NCBI GenBank assembly: GCA_963779155.1
Contig: CAVZXE010000007.1
Coordinates: 62,001-126,000, forward strand
Direction of reading: 5' to 3'
DNA from: CAIKUF01 sp963779155
GTDB lineage: Bacteria > Pseudomonadota > Gammaproteobacteria > Burkholderiales > Burkholderiaceae_C
Length of the DNA stretch: 64,000 nucleotides
Shown: in pieces, positions 54,991-64,000 of the stretch
Layout of the letters: each line of letters opens with the position of its first letter
How positions within the stretch are numbered: the stretch's first letter is position 1
Made by a program: the position numbers and the translations under genes
The notes under the pieces: generated by a model
Database searches by the model: none
What the model saw: the letters and a program-made list of their open reading frames with translations, nothing else
Told to the model about the DNA's origin: nothing

Positions 54991-55348
54991 GCAAAGTGGG
55001 GACGGACGCGTTTGTACCGGACATCGACCTCCACTTCAAACCCTGCGGCGCATGGCTTCGACGCATGGCAGAGCGGGTCACGGGTTGGCCGCTTGCCAGC
55101 GTCGCAACGGCACAGAGCCAGTTGCCGGTCCTTCCCGGCACCGGCGCCCATCCCGCGCTGGAACGTATTCGTGCCGTCGGCGACGCAGGCGCGCAATGCG
55201 CCGCCGAAGCGCGAGCTACGATCGCAGCGCCAGCTTCATCGCCACATTCGCCGATGCGCGCACGCGCTTGCACGCCACCGCGCCGAGCGCGGGGTGCCGA
55301 GGGGCAGGCGACACAACGCACTTCCACGCCGAACGCCCGAGCCCGCCG
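54991..55348. other. Intergenic region
   Basis: About 360 bp between divergent VOC and RlmN-like genes. No gene, repeat or RNA recognised. Confidence 0.4.
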
Positions 55349-56452
55349 ATGCGCATCGAACACCTCCGCCAGCGCCTGCGCGGCCTCGGCGCCGGGCCCA
55401 GCCACGAGCAGCGCGTGCTGCGGCTGTGGGCGCAGGCGCTCGCGCAGGACAGCGGACGCCGGGCGCCAGAGACCTTCCTGCCGCGCACGTTGCGCGCTGC
55501 GCTGCCCGCGCTCGCCGATGAACTCGCCGCCCTGGCGCGGCTGCGCTCGCAACACCCGGCCGAGGACGGCTCGGCGCGCCTGCTGGTCGAACTCGCCGAC
55601 GGCCAGGCAGTCGAGAGCGTGCTGCTGCCGCGCGACGGTCTGTGCGTCTCGACGCAGGTGGGCTGCGCCGTGGGTTGCGTGTTCTGCATGTCCGGCCGCG
55701 ACGGTTTGCTGCGCCAGCTCGGCAGCGCCGAGATCGTGGCCCAGGTCGTTCTGGCTCGCAGCCTGCGGGCGGTGCGCAAGGTCGTGTTCATGGGCATGGG
55801 CGAGCCGGCGCACAACCTCGACAACGTGCTCGAGGCGATCGAACTGCTGGGCACGGCCGGCGCGATCGGGCACAAGAACCTGGTCTTCTCGACCGTCGGC
55901 GACCGGCGCGTGTTCGAGCGCCTGCCGCTCGGCCGCGTGAAGCCGGCGCTGGCACTGTCGCTTCATTCCACGCGCGCCGAGCTGCGTGCCCGACTTCTGC
56001 CGCGCGCCGCGCGCATGGCGCCGGACGAGCTGGCCGCGTTGGGCGAGCACTACGCCCGCGCGACCGGGTATCCGATCCAGTACCAGTGGACGCTGCTCGA
56101 AGGCGTCAACGACGGCGATGACGAGCTTGACGGGATCGTCTCGCTGCTGGCCGGCAAGCACGCGATGATGAACCTGATCCCGTACAACGCCGTCGCCGGG
56201 CCGGCGCTCAGCCCGCGAGGTTTCGGTCTTGACATCGCGGCGCCAGCGGCATCGCAGCCGGGCGGCAAGCTCGCGTGGCGTCGCCCGTCGTGGGAGCGTG
56301 CGATAGCCTTCGCACGCTCGCTGAACCGGCGTGGCATCCTGACCCGGCTGCGGCGCTCTGCCGGGCAGGACGTCGACGCCGGCTGCGGCCAGCTGCGCGC
56401 GCGGGCATTGGCGGGCAAGCCGCGTCGCATCCCGATCGAGCCGGAGCCATGA
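55349..56452 (+). CDS. RlmN/Cfr-family radical SAM RNA methyltransferase
   Basis: A 367-aa radical SAM enzyme. The CxxxCxxC cluster is GCAVGCVFCMSG (Cys106, Cys110, Cys113), followed by VVFMGMGEPAHNLDNV, LALSLHSTRAELR and LLEGVNDGDDEL. A C-terminal cysteine in GCGQLRA is in the position of the methyl-carrying cysteine of RlmN. RlmN methylates A2503 of 23S rRNA at C2. It is somewhat divergent from canonical RlmN in the N-terminal accessory domain, so it may be a second paralogue with another target. The start ATG 55349 is at the conserved N-terminus. Confidence 0.85.
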   Translation: MRIEHLRQRLRGLGAGPSHEQRVLRLWAQALAQDSGRRAPETFLPRTLRAALPALADELAALARLRSQHPAEDGSARLLVELADGQAVESVLLPRDGLCVSTQVGCAVGCVFCMSGRDGLLRQLGSAEIVAQVVLARSLRAVRKVVFMGMGEPAHNLDNVLEAIELLGTAGAIGHKNLVFSTVGDRRVFERLPLGRVKPALALSLHSTRAELRARLLPRAARMAPDELAALGEHYARATGYPIQYQWTLLEGVNDGDDELDGIVSLLAGKHAMMNLIPYNAVAGPALSPRGFGLDIAAPAASQPGGKLAWRRPSWERAIAFARSLNRRGILTRLRRSAGQDVDAGCGQLRARALAGKPRRIPIEPEP

Positions 56453-56473
56453 GCGCCGCAACGCAATTCCCGC

Positions 56474-57865
56474 CTACGGCGCCACCTCGACCGTCAGACG
56501 TGCGGCGCCCTCGGCGCGCAGGCCGAGCGCGACGATCAGCATGGCCAGCATCAACCCGGCGACCGCCATGTAAGCGACGCCGAAGCCGGCGGCGCCGCCA
56601 CCGCTGAAGTCCGCCACGGCGCCGATCGCCGCCGCCGAGAGCAGCGTGCCGATGCTGGTGCAGATGTTGATCAGCCCCTGCGCCGAGCCGCGCACTTCCA
56701 GGGGCGCCTCGTCGATCGCGATCGAGCGCAACGCACCGCCCACGACGATGCCGACACCCAGGCCGACGGGCGTCGTGGCCACCAGAAAGCCCCACAGCCC
56801 GAAGCCGGTGATTGCCGACGCGGCGTAGCCGATCGACAGCATCGCGAAGCCGATCAAGATCAATCCTCGGGCGCCGATGCGGTTCAGCAGCCGCCCCGCG
56901 CCCATCGAGCCGAGCATCGAGGCGAGCACCAGCGGCAGCAGCACGAACCCGGCGTGCTTCGGTGCCACGGCATAGGCCAAGGTGGCGATGGAGGTCAGGA
57001 AGATCACGCTGCCCATGCCGAACCCGGCGCCCACCGTCAGCAGATAGGTGGTGGCCAGTTGACGGTTGGCGAACAGCGACAACGGGATCATCGGCCGTTC
57101 GGCGCGCCGCTCGACCCGGACGAGCACGGCCAGCATCACCGCGACGGCGCCCAGGAACCAGGGCCAGAGCGTCAGGCCGACGAACGCGTCCACGATCCGG
57201 GTGATGCCGAACACCAGCGCGCTCAGCAGCACGAAGACGACCACGATGCCCGGCAGATCCAGTGGCGGCCGCTCGCCCGCCGGCCTGGGAGCCGGCAGCA
57301 CGCGTGCGCCGAGGTACAGCACCGCGGCCGCGATCGGCAGATTCGCAAGGAAGATCCAGTGCCAACTCGCCACGACCATCAGCAGCGCCGCCAGCGGCGG
57401 GCCGAGGACGAAGGCCATCCCGTAGGTCGCACCGATCAGGCCCAGCGCGCGGCCGCGCTCCTTGGGCGGGAAGGCGTCGCCTATCACCGCGCTCGCCGTC
57501 GGGATGATGCCGCCCCCGCCGATGCCCTGGACGGCCCGCCCGACGATGATCATCCAGAAGCTCGGCGAAACGGCGATGAGCAGCGACCCCAGCGCGAACA
57601 GCGCGACGCTGGCCAGGTAGATCGGTCGGCGCCCGTAGCGATCGCTCAGGTTGGCCATCAGCGCGGTGCTGGTCAGCGAGAACATGATGAACGAGATCAT
57701 CACCAGGCTGGCCTCGCGGTTGTCGATGCCGAAGGCCTCGCGCAGCGCAGGAATCGCCGGCGCGATCACGGCCGTGTCGAGTGCCGACATGAAGACGCCG
57801 ATGAACAGCACCGGCATCAGCCGGCGAGACGCCGAATCGCCGCCCGACCTGGAAACTGCAGACAT
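56474..57865 (-). CDS. MFS multidrug-type transporter (DHA2-like)
   Basis: A 463-aa major facilitator with 12-14 membrane helices. The signature between helices 2 and 3 is LSDRYGRRPIYLASVALFAL, and the helix-5 motif C region is GATYGMAFVLGPPLAALL; the N-terminal SALDTAVIAPAIPAL is typical of DHA drug/H+ antiporters. Substrate unknown. Convergent with the RlmN-like gene. Confidence 0.9.
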   Translation of the reverse strand: MSAVSRSGGDSASRRLMPVLFIGVFMSALDTAVIAPAIPALREAFGIDNREASLVMISFIMFSLTSTALMANLSDRYGRRPIYLASVALFALGSLLIAVSPSFWMIIVGRAVQGIGGGGIIPTASAVIGDAFPPKERGRALGLIGATYGMAFVLGPPLAALLMVVASWHWIFLANLPIAAAVLYLGARVLPAPRPAGERPPLDLPGIVVVFVLLSALVFGITRIVDAFVGLTLWPWFLGAVAVMLAVLVRVERRAERPMIPLSLFANRQLATTYLLTVGAGFGMGSVIFLTSIATLAYAVAPKHAGFVLLPLVLASMLGSMGAGRLLNRIGARGLILIGFAMLSIGYAASAITGFGLWGFLVATTPVGLGVGIVVGGALRSIAIDEAPLEVRGSAQGLINICTSIGTLLSAAAIGAVADFSGGGAAGFGVAYMAVAGLMLAMLIVALGLRAEGAARLTVEVAP

Positions 57866-57968
57866 GAAATCCCCGCGAAGCCGCGTTCGCCAACCGAACG
57901 ACGGAGCGATCGCATTTTAGGCCGCAGGGCGCCGCCGCGCGCCGCGCAGCCGTGGCTGTGCGCGGGCG

Positions 57969-58355
57969 ATGCCCCCGACCAGCATCGGCACGCCGCTGCT
58001 CAACACGCTGCTGCGCGCCGCGTCGCCGGCCTACCCGAAGCACGCCGCCCGCCCCGTCGAAGGCGCGTTGCCGGCCGGTGCGCCCAAGACCGTGCAGCTC
58101 GCCGCGCCGCACACGAGCCACCGGGACCTGCCACACCCAGAGGGCGGCCTGGGCGCTGCACCTCGAGGCGCACCGGATCGGCAAGTCCCCGCTCCTCGGG
58201 TTGCCGTTCGGCGCGCTGGTGCGCTGGCTCGGTGGCACCGCGGCCCGGGGCGAGCAGTCGAACGACCGGGCGGCCGTGTCGGTCGCCGGCTTGAAGGCCG
58301 CAGGGGGCCCGGTGCAGTTGATCGTGCCGCGCAAGGACCCACCGCGGCGGTTCGC
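57969..58355 (+). pseudogene. Lysophospholipid acyltransferase-like remnant, frameshifted
   Basis: The first frame reads PKTVQLAAPHTSHRDLPH up to ~58131. The next frame continues as TQRAAWALHLEAHRIGKSPL, GLPFGALVRWLGG and GGPVQLIVP. Together they follow the pattern of 1-acylglycerol-3-phosphate acyltransferase-like proteins (PHTSNWD, GK, LFR.PFG..MRWLGG, L.I.PEGTR), but with HTS-x-x-D altered, a frameshift near 58131 and no PEGTR-type motif. The gene is decayed and truncated before the next gene. Confidence 0.55.
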
Positions 58356-58377
58356 CGCCGGCCGGGCCGGCCGCGCG

Positions 58378-59037
58378 TCAGCGCAACGGCCGCTGTGCCA
58401 CCTCGGCGGCCATCGCCTCGGCTTGCGCATCACCGGCCAGCGCGGACAGGCCGGCCGCCACGCCGTCGCGGTCGGCCGCGCTGCGGTTCTGGCTCACCTT
58501 CCACTTGCCGACGAGCGCGCCGACTTCGATCTCGATACCGACGATCGCGCGCAGCATCGCCTCGATGTAGTCGGCGGGCGCATCGCCGACGCCCCATGGC
58601 GCCGGGCGGGCCGACTCGAAGCGGTCGGTCAGCCGCGCCACCAGCGCGCGCAGCCAGGCCGCATCTTCGACGGCGCGCAGGCGGCCGCGTGCCTGCACGA
58701 CCACGTAGTTCCACGTCGGCACCACCTTGCCGTGCTCGGCCTTGCTCGGGTACCAGCCGGGGCTGATGTAGCTCTGCGCCCCCTGGAACACGACGAGCGC
58801 GTCGACGTCGCTTCGCGTCTCGCGCCACAGCGGGTTGGCGCGCGCCACATGGCCGCGCAGCGTGCCGTGTGCCGGTGCGCCGCTGCCGGGCACGGCGGGC
58901 TCGATCAGGAACGGGATCGCGTCGGCCTGCAGCGCGCCCCCGCTGTCGAGCGTGACCAGCGTGCCCAGCGGGTGGCTGCGGATCAGTGCGTGCAGCACGT
59001 CAATGCGGGTCTCTTCGAAGTGGGCGGGCAGGTACAT
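58378..59037 (-). CDS. PaiB-type FMN-binding negative regulator
   Basis: A 219-aa protein of the PaiB family (split-barrel FMN-binding). Characteristic segments are MYLPAHFEETRIDVLHALIR at the N-terminus, HPLGTLVTLDSGGALQADAI, QSYISPGWYPSK, VVPTWNYVVVQARGRLR and GKWKVSQNRS. Homologues affect protease and sporulation genes in Bacillus; the role in proteobacteria is unclear. The start at 59037 is where the family N-terminus begins. Confidence 0.9.
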   Translation of the reverse strand: MYLPAHFEETRIDVLHALIRSHPLGTLVTLDSGGALQADAIPFLIEPAVPGSGAPAHGTLRGHVARANPLWRETRSDVDALVVFQGAQSYISPGWYPSKAEHGKVVPTWNYVVVQARGRLRAVEDAAWLRALVARLTDRFESARPAPWGVGDAPADYIEAMLRAIVGIEIEVGALVGKWKVSQNRSAADRDGVAAGLSALAGDAQAEAMAAEVAQRPLR

Positions 59038-59244
59038 CCGAGTGGCTCCAGGGTGGTTGCGCCGACCCTGGCAGTATGAGTCATGCCTCTGCCACGGAGG
59101 GCTCCTTGCGGCCCACAGCCGACCGCGGCGACGGGGAGCTTGGCGGCGTCTCAATGCCGGGGGCACCCGTTCGGCGCAATCCATTGTTTGTAAGGTAATT
59201 TTGCATTACTATCTGATGGCTCAACCTCCGACGAGGACACCGCG

Positions 59245-59496
59245 ATGACTACATTGACCGTTACCGTCCGGGGGCAAGTTACGTTTCGAAAGGACGTGCT
59301 GCAACACTTGGGCATCAGACCAGGGGACAAGATCGAGTTGGCCCTGCTGCCAGGTGGCAGGGGGCTGCTCAAAGCTGCCAAGCCTGCCGGGACGATCGAC
59401 GGATTCGTGGGATTGCTCGCCGGCCGCACACCGAAAGTCGCTACGCTTGAAGAAATCAACGAAGCGACAGAACAGGGTTGGGCTGGCGGGAAATGA
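59245..59496 (+). CDS. AbrB/MazE-type antitoxin of a VapC toxin
   Basis: An 83-aa protein with a swapped-hairpin AbrB-type DNA-binding domain (LTVTVRGQVTFRKDVLQHLG, IRPGDKIELALLPGGRGLL) and a C-terminal tail that likely binds the toxin (TIDGFVGLLAGRTPKVATLE). Its stop overlaps the vapC start as ATGA. It normally represses the operon and neutralises the toxin. Confidence 0.9.
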   Translation: MTTLTVTVRGQVTFRKDVLQHLGIRPGDKIELALLPGGRGLLKAAKPAGTIDGFVGLLAGRTPKVATLEEINEATEQGWAGGK

Positions 59497-59888
59497 AGGT
59501 CGCCGTAGATTCCAACGTCCTGATTCGGGCCGTCGTGCGCGATGACCCCGGACAAGCGAGCGTCGCCGCCCGAATCCTGGCCGAAGCCGAATTAATCGCG
59601 GTGGCGCTGCCATGCCTGTGTGAGTTCGTATGGGTGCTGCGCAGGGTCTACGGCCTCCAAGCCTCTGACGTGGCCAGCGCGATCCGAGCTCTGCTTGCAG
59701 TCGCAAACGTGGAAGTCAATAGACCGGCTGTAGAGGCCGGCCTCGCGCTGCTCGAAGCGGGCGGGGATTTTGCGGATGGCGCCATTGCCTTTGAAGGGAG
59801 CTGGCTGGGCGGCGAAACCTTCGTCTCCTTCGACAAGGAGGCGGTTGCACTTCTCACGGCGCAAGGGCAGTCTGCCCGCCTCTTGTGA
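59493..59888 (+). CDS. vapC: VapC-type PIN-domain toxin
   Basis: A 131-aa PIN-domain ribonuclease. Acidic metal ligands are visible: Asp6 (AVDSNVLIRA), Glu44 (CLCEFVWVL), Asp92/Asp95 (GDFADGAIAF) and Asp114 (FVSFDKEAV). Translationally coupled to the AbrB/MazE-type antitoxin. VapC toxins cleave tRNA or rRNA to stop growth. Confidence 0.92.
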   Translation: MKVAVDSNVLIRAVVRDDPGQASVAARILAEAELIAVALPCLCEFVWVLRRVYGLQASDVASAIRALLAVANVEVNRPAVEAGLALLEAGGDFADGAIAFEGSWLGGETFVSFDKEAVALLTAQGQSARLL

Positions 59889-60662
59889 ATCTGGACAGAG
59901 GCAGGGGTGCGTCGATTGACAATGTCACCCGGTTGCTCTTGCGCCAGCGGGTCGGCTGATGCCCGACTTCCGGTATTCATGTCCGAGGTCTTCCGACAAG
60001 GTTGATCGCGTCGCCGCGAAATGCGCCTGATCCCCATAGGGCGGCGCACTTCAAGCCACGGGGTGCGTCCTGGACGGCTCTGAAGTTGTCTGCCTCCAGC
60101 GTCAGGACCCGACCATCAGCGGCCGTAGCGCCTCGTCCTTGAAAGCGGACGCTCCTTCCTGCCGGCACGGCATGCCCTGGCGCTCGCGCAAGGGCATCGA
60201 AACTCCTCGACGGATCACGGGTCGGCGCCGTGCGGTATCAGTCGCGAACAACTGTCGCCACGACAGGCGAAATCGCTGCGCCGGCAGGTGCTTCCGGGCC
60301 GACGACGCGTCGTGCCGCCGCGCAATTACCAAGGCGCATGACGCTTGATCCCCGTCCCCAATGCACGGCGCGGGGAGAGGGCGCCAGGACCACCATGCAT
60401 TTCACTCGCGGCGTTCCTCTTGCGCCCGTTGGCAAGCAGGCAGCGTCGGCAGATTGCCCTCGGCATTCTCGACGGCGAGCGAACAGGCATTGCTCGCGAG
60501 CGCCGCATCAGGTTGTTGGGCGCGACCTCGGACGGGTCTCTCGACCTCGAGCGACAACCCTGGAACCGATGCCCGGCCGGAGCCTGATCCATCGGCCCAA
60601 CGCCTGAGAGACTGCCTGCGAGCGCGGCGAGTCAGGTTGTCCTGCTGTCGGATGGCCCTCGC
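59889..60662. other. Region without a recognisable gene
   Basis: About 770 bp; only short overlapping ORFs with no recognised domain or ribosome site. It may be decayed sequence, as the neighbouring DUF1214 remnant suggests. Confidence 0.4.
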
Positions 60663-60890
60663 TCACTCCATCCGTTCGAAGTCCGTGAGCACCCAGTCGC
60701 CATCGACGTGCGCTTCGGTCGGGGCATAGAGCCTGAAGTAGCAGAACCACGCCTTCCCGGGCACGCTCAGAATCCAGTTGCTCTCGAAACCTGCCGGGGC
60801 CTTCGGCGCCACGTACAAGTCGACGGTGCCGTCGGGGTTCCTGACGAGATCGGGTTGGTACGACGAGCGGTCCGCGATCTGCTGATGAGG
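60663..60890 (-). pseudogene. C-terminal remnant of a DUF1214/DUF1254 protein
   Basis: The minus strand reads QQIADRSSYQPDLVRNPDG, then VDLYVAPKAPAGFESNWILS, VPGKAWFCYFRLYAPTEAHV and ends DWVLTDFERME-stop. This is the usual C-terminus of DUF1214 proteins (SNW...PGK.WF.YFRLY.PTE). An in-frame stop precedes it and the rest of the gene is absent. Confidence 0.7.
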
Positions 60891-61231
60891 ACACTACTGG
60901 ATGGCGCGCGACGGCTACTTGTTCAGCGTTGCCTTAACATCGCCACGGCAGACCTCGACTCGGAGCGCCTGTGGGTCTGGGCAGGGGGCGGATCGCCCGC
61001 CACTGGCTTGCCAGAGGCGGCGCCCCTCTACCAGAAAAACATCCTGGCGACCGAGCCGGCGCACACGTTCACGTGTGCATTCTCGTCGGTCGGGAACTCG
61101 CTGTGGAAAGTTTGCTTTGTGGGACCGACTTGCACCACCTGAAGTACCGCTGCTGTGGGTCGATAGCCGTCACAGCGGCTTTGCAAACTCAACCTGCAGG
61201 CGCGCCGCAACCAGTGACGTCAGCATTGCCA
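60891..61231. other. Intergenic region before the TRAP genes
   Basis: About 340 bp with no recognised gene. It lies beyond the 3' end of dctM. Confidence 0.4.
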
Positions 61232-62533
61232 TCAGCTCTTCATCTGCGCCGGCAGCCAGGTCACGATCGCGGGGACGAAATAGACGAGCAGGATCGCGGC
61301 GCCCATCAGGACGAAGAATGGCAGCGTGACACGGGCGATCCAGGTGATCTCGCGCTTCGTCATGCCTTGCAGCACGAACAGGTTGAAGCCCACCGGCGGC
61401 GTGATCTGCGCCATCTCGACGACGAGCACGACGAAGATGCCGAACCACAGCGGGTCGATGCCGGCCTTCTGGATCGTCGGCATGATCACGCCCATCGTCA
61501 GCACGACCATCGAGATGCCGTCGAGAAAGCAGCCCAGCACGGCGTAGAAGGCCGCCAGCATCAGGACCAGCTGGAACTGGCTCAGGCCGAGCGAGGCAAT
61601 CCATTCGGCCAGGTGTCGCGGCAGGCCGATGTAGCCCATCGACAGCGTGAGGAACGAGGCCCCGGCCAGGATCAGCGCGATCATGCAGTACAGCCGCGTC
61701 CCGCCCATCAGAGAGTCGCGAAACGCGGCCCAGGTGAGCGACCCCTGCAGCGCCGACACCAGCAGCGCGCCGACCACGCCCACGGCCGCGGCCTCGGTGG
61801 CGGTGGCAATGCCGGCGTAGATCGAGCCGAGCACCGCAACGATCAGCAACAGGACGGGGATCAGGTTGCGCGATTCGCGCAGCATCGCACCCAGGCTCAT
61901 CGGTGCGTCGCGAGGCGGCACGAGGCCGGGGTTGCGCAGCGCCCAGACCGCGATGTAGCCCGAGAACAGCAGCGCCAGCAGGAGGCCGGGCACGATGCCG
62001 GCGATGAACAGCTCGGCGATCGAGACGTCGGCGATCACGCCGTAGACGATCATGATGATCGAGGGCGGGATCAAGAGCCCCAGCGTGCCCGCGCCAGCGA
62101 GCGAGCCGATCGCCATCGCGTCGGGGTAGCCGCGCTTGGCGAGTTCGGGCAGGCTCATCTTGCCGATCGTCGCGCAAGTGGCCGCGCTCGAACCCGACAC
62201 CGCGGCGAAGATCGCGCAGCCGATCACGTTGGTGTGCAGCAGCCGCCCCGGCAGGCGCTGCATCCATGGCGCGAGGCCGCGGAACATGTCCTGCGACAGT
62301 CGGGTGCGAAACAGGATCTCGCCCATCCAGATGAAGAGCGGCAGTGCGGTCAGCGTCCAGCTCGACGCCGAGCTCCAGGTGGTGACGGCCATCGCGTCGC
62401 CGGCCGGCCGCGACGAGAAGAGCTGCATCCCGATCCAGGCCACGCCCGACAGCGTGAGCCCGATCCAGACGCCGCTGGCGAGGATCAGGAACAGCGCCGC
62501 GATCAGCAGGCCGGTGATGGCGAGGTCGTTCAA
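61232..62533 (-). CDS. dctM: TRAP transporter large permease (DctM)
   Basis: A 433-aa inner-membrane protein of the TRAP-type C4-dicarboxylate/organic-acid family, with about 12 helices. Typical segments are GVWIGLTLSGVAWIGMQLFS, AVSGSSAATCATIGKMSLPE, AGTLGLLIPPSIIMIVYGVI, and EMAQITPPVGFNLFVLQGMT near the C-terminus. It couples Na+ entry to solute import with DctQ and the periplasmic DctP. It is 10 bp after dctQ in the same operon. Confidence 0.95.
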   Translation of the reverse strand: MNDLAITGLLIAALFLILASGVWIGLTLSGVAWIGMQLFSSRPAGDAMAVTTWSSASSWTLTALPLFIWMGEILFRTRLSQDMFRGLAPWMQRLPGRLLHTNVIGCAIFAAVSGSSAATCATIGKMSLPELAKRGYPDAMAIGSLAGAGTLGLLIPPSIIMIVYGVIADVSIAELFIAGIVPGLLLALLFSGYIAVWALRNPGLVPPRDAPMSLGAMLRESRNLIPVLLLIVAVLGSIYAGIATATEAAAVGVVGALLVSALQGSLTWAAFRDSLMGGTRLYCMIALILAGASFLTLSMGYIGLPRHLAEWIASLGLSQFQLVLMLAAFYAVLGCFLDGISMVVLTMGVIMPTIQKAGIDPLWFGIFVVLVVEMAQITPPVGFNLFVLQGMTKREITWIARVTLPFFVLMGAAILLVYFVPAIVTWLPAQMKS

Positions 62534-62543
62534 GCGGCGGCCT

Positions 62544-63053
62544 CTATTCGTTGTGCAGCAGCTCGTCGCTTTGCACGGCGCGGCGCCTGCCGCGCAGTTC
62601 GAGCACGAACTCGTCGATGAACGCGATCGCCAGGATCAGCGTGCCGATCGCCATCGCGAGCTGCGGAATCCACAGCGGCGTCGCATCGTTGCCGGTCGAG
62701 ATGTCGTTGAAGGCGTGCGACTGCCACGACAACTTGCCGGCGTAGAACGCCGTCAGCAGCGCCAGCAGGGAGGCGGCGAACAGCGCCCACAGCTCGAGCC
62801 CGCGCCGCGCGCCGCCGCCGAGCGCCGACAGGATCAGCGTGACCCGGATGTGCTCGCCGCGCTTGAGCGTGTGGGCGAGCGCCAGGAAGCCGGCACCCGC
62901 CATCAGGTAGCCGGCGTAGGCATCGGTGCCGGCGACGTGGAAGTGCAACTGCCGCGACACCACCGACAGCAGCACCATCGCGAGCAACCCGACCATGAAC
63001 AGCGCGGCCAATGCGGCTGCGCCGTCGTAGAGCCGGTCGAGCGCCTTGCGCAC
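62544..63053 (-). CDS. dctQ: TRAP transporter small permease (DctQ)
   Basis: A 169-aa four-helix membrane protein of the DctQ family. Segments are ALAALFMVGLLAMVLLSVVS, YAGYLMAGAGFLALAHTLKR, then GEHIRVTLILSAL, the DctQ signature. It lies 12 bp after dctP and 10 bp before dctM. Confidence 0.93.
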   Translation of the reverse strand: MRKALDRLYDGAAALAALFMVGLLAMVLLSVVSRQLHFHVAGTDAYAGYLMAGAGFLALAHTLKRGEHIRVTLILSALGGGARRGLELWALFAASLLALLTAFYAGKLSWQSHAFNDISTGNDATPLWIPQLAMAIGTLILAIAFIDEFVLELRGRRRAVQSDELLHNE

Positions 63054-63065
63054 GGGGCCGGGCGG

Positions 63066-64000
63066 TCAGGGCTTGCGGTAGCTCGTGAGCAGCGCGGCGC
63101 CGTCGGCGCCAGCCTTCTTCTCCCAGTCGGCGAGCATGATGCCGCCGACCTGCTTCAGGTCGCCCATCAGCTTGGCCGAGGGCGGCATGATCTTCATGCC
63201 CTTCTCGGCCAGCGCCTTCTTGTACCAGTCGTTCTTCTCCTGGCTGATCTTCCAGCCGCGCAGCTCGGCGTCGGCGGCGGCCTTCAGCAGCGCCTGCTGC
63301 GTCGGCGCGTCGAGCGCGTTGAACGCGGCCTGGTTGACGATGATCGCGTTCTTCGGCAGCCAGGCCTGGGTGTCGTACCAGTACTTCAGGCTTTCATAGG
63401 TCTTGCTGTCGTAGCCGGTCGAGCCCGAGCTCATGTAGCTGTTGACGAGGCCCGTCGCGAGCGCCTGCGACAGCTCGGCCGCCTGCACCGTGACCGGCTG
63501 GGCACCCACCAGTTCGGCGATCTTCGCCGTCGCCGGGCTGTAGGCGCGCCACTTCAGTCCGCGCATGTCGGCCACGGCGCCGATCTCCTTGTTGACATAG
63601 ATGCCCTGCGGTGGCCATGCCACGGTGTAGAGCAGCTTGATGCCCTGCGCCCCGAGCAGCTTGTCGAGGAAAGGCTTCTGGGCGGTGGCGAGCTTCTTCG
63701 CCTCGGCGTAGCTCGTGGCCAGGAACGGGATGCCGTCGGCGCCGTAGATCGCGTTTTCGTTCTCGAAGTTCACCAGCAGGATCTCGCCGATCTGCGCCTG
63801 CCCGCCCTGCACGGCGCGCTTGATCTCGGGCGCCTTGAACAGCGCGCCGTTGGCGTGCACGGTGATCTTCAACTTGCCGCCCGTCGCCTTGTCAACATCG
63901 GCAGCGAACTGGACCAGGTTCTCGGTGTGGAAGTTGCTGGCCGGGTAGGCGGCGGGGAGGTCCCACTTCGTCTGGGCCGATGCCAGGCTGCAAAGACCGA
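63066..64000 (-). CDS. dctP: TRAP transporter substrate-binding protein (DctP), N-terminus beyond window
   Basis: A periplasmic binding protein of the DctP family, with the end of a signal peptide (LCSLASAQ) at the right edge and the mature start TKWDLPAAYPASNFHTENLV. The ligand-binding core shows GLKWRAYSPATAKIAELVGA, which contains the conserved arginine that binds carboxylates, and NSYMSSGSTGYDSKTYESLK. First gene of dctP-dctQ-dctM; substrate unknown. Only the signal peptide start is missing. Confidence 0.93.
   Translation of the reverse strand, partial: GLCSLASAQTKWDLPAAYPASNFHTENLVQFAADVDKATGGKLKITVHANGALFKAPEIKRAVQGGQAQIGEILLVNFENENAIYGADGIPFLATSYAEAKKLATAQKPFLDKLLGAQGIKLLYTVAWPPQGIYVNKEIGAVADMRGLKWRAYSPATAKIAELVGAQPVTVQAAELSQALATGLVNSYMSSGSTGYDSKTYESLKYWYDTQAWLPKNAIIVNQAAFNALDAPTQQALLKAAADAELRGWKISQEKNDWYKKALAEKGMKIMPPSAKLMGDLKQVGGIMLADWEKKAGADGAALLTSYRKP

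Noticed and set aside
60971..62620. 549-codon open frame on the plus strand
   Set aside because: It is the antisense shadow of dctM, and its composition (Arg/His/Asp/Gln-rich) is typical of a GC-rich reverse frame.

Overview
The window is GC-rich DNA with the gene content of a betaproteobacterial chromosome, most likely Burkholderiales. The ppc / hemC-hemD-hemX-hemY block, BMP-type nucleoside-binding ABC proteins, a ProQ protein and a TRAP transporter all fit that group. This is inferred from gene order and protein motifs, not from a database search.

Left chromosomal flank (1-12922). A 5'-truncated BMP-family binding protein is followed by an adenosine/adenine deaminase, a TerC-type membrane protein, two tandem SYLF-domain proteins and a second BMP-family protein. 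Divergent ppc and the overlapping heme operon hemC-hemD-hemX-hemY come next. The flank ends at tRNA-Arg(ACG), 12845-12921.

Genomic island (12877-51591). A 46-bp exact repeat of the tRNA 3' half recurs at 51546-51591, and a tyrosine integrase lies just inside the tRNA copy. The repeats delimit an island of about 38.7 kb with no visible conjugation or phage-structure genes. Its cargo is mostly defence and conflict genes: HNH nuclease, MazG, HipA kinase, an orphan DarG-like macrodomain and an interrupted AlbA/Schlafen-type protein. A compact run follows: hsdR-hsdM-hsdS, a 1441-aa P-loop NTPase with a C-terminal PD-(D/E)xK nuclease, a second PD-(D/E)xK protein, a caspase-like protease, an unknown protein and an MBL-fold hydrolase. 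Without its insertion this run would be one unbroken eight-gene transcription unit. A second tyrosine recombinase, a Fic protein, an orphan AbiEi and a TOTE-type primase-helicase complete the island.

Nested transposons (33181-41352). The caspase gene is split by a 7962-bp element with 14-bp terminal inverted repeats, flanked by an unusually long 105-bp direct repeat. The outer element carries IS66-type tnpA and tnpB, convergent tnpC, and a DUF4338 (DruA-like) gene whose stop overlaps the tnpC start. That DruA-like gene is itself split by an IS21-type element carrying a zinc-ribbon protein, a ParB-like protein, istA and istB, with a 10-bp target duplication. The order of events can be read directly: the outer element entered the caspase gene, then the IS21-type element entered the outer element.

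Right chromosomal flank (51592-64000). A hairpin directly after the right repeat is probably the original tRNA-Arg terminator displaced by the island. It is followed by two exported or membrane hypotheticals, ProQ, a VOC protein, an RlmN-like radical SAM methyltransferase, an MFS transporter, a frameshifted acyltransferase remnant, a PaiB-like FMN protein, a MazE/VapC-type toxin-antitoxin pair, a DUF1214 remnant, and a TRAP transporter whose binding protein runs off the window.
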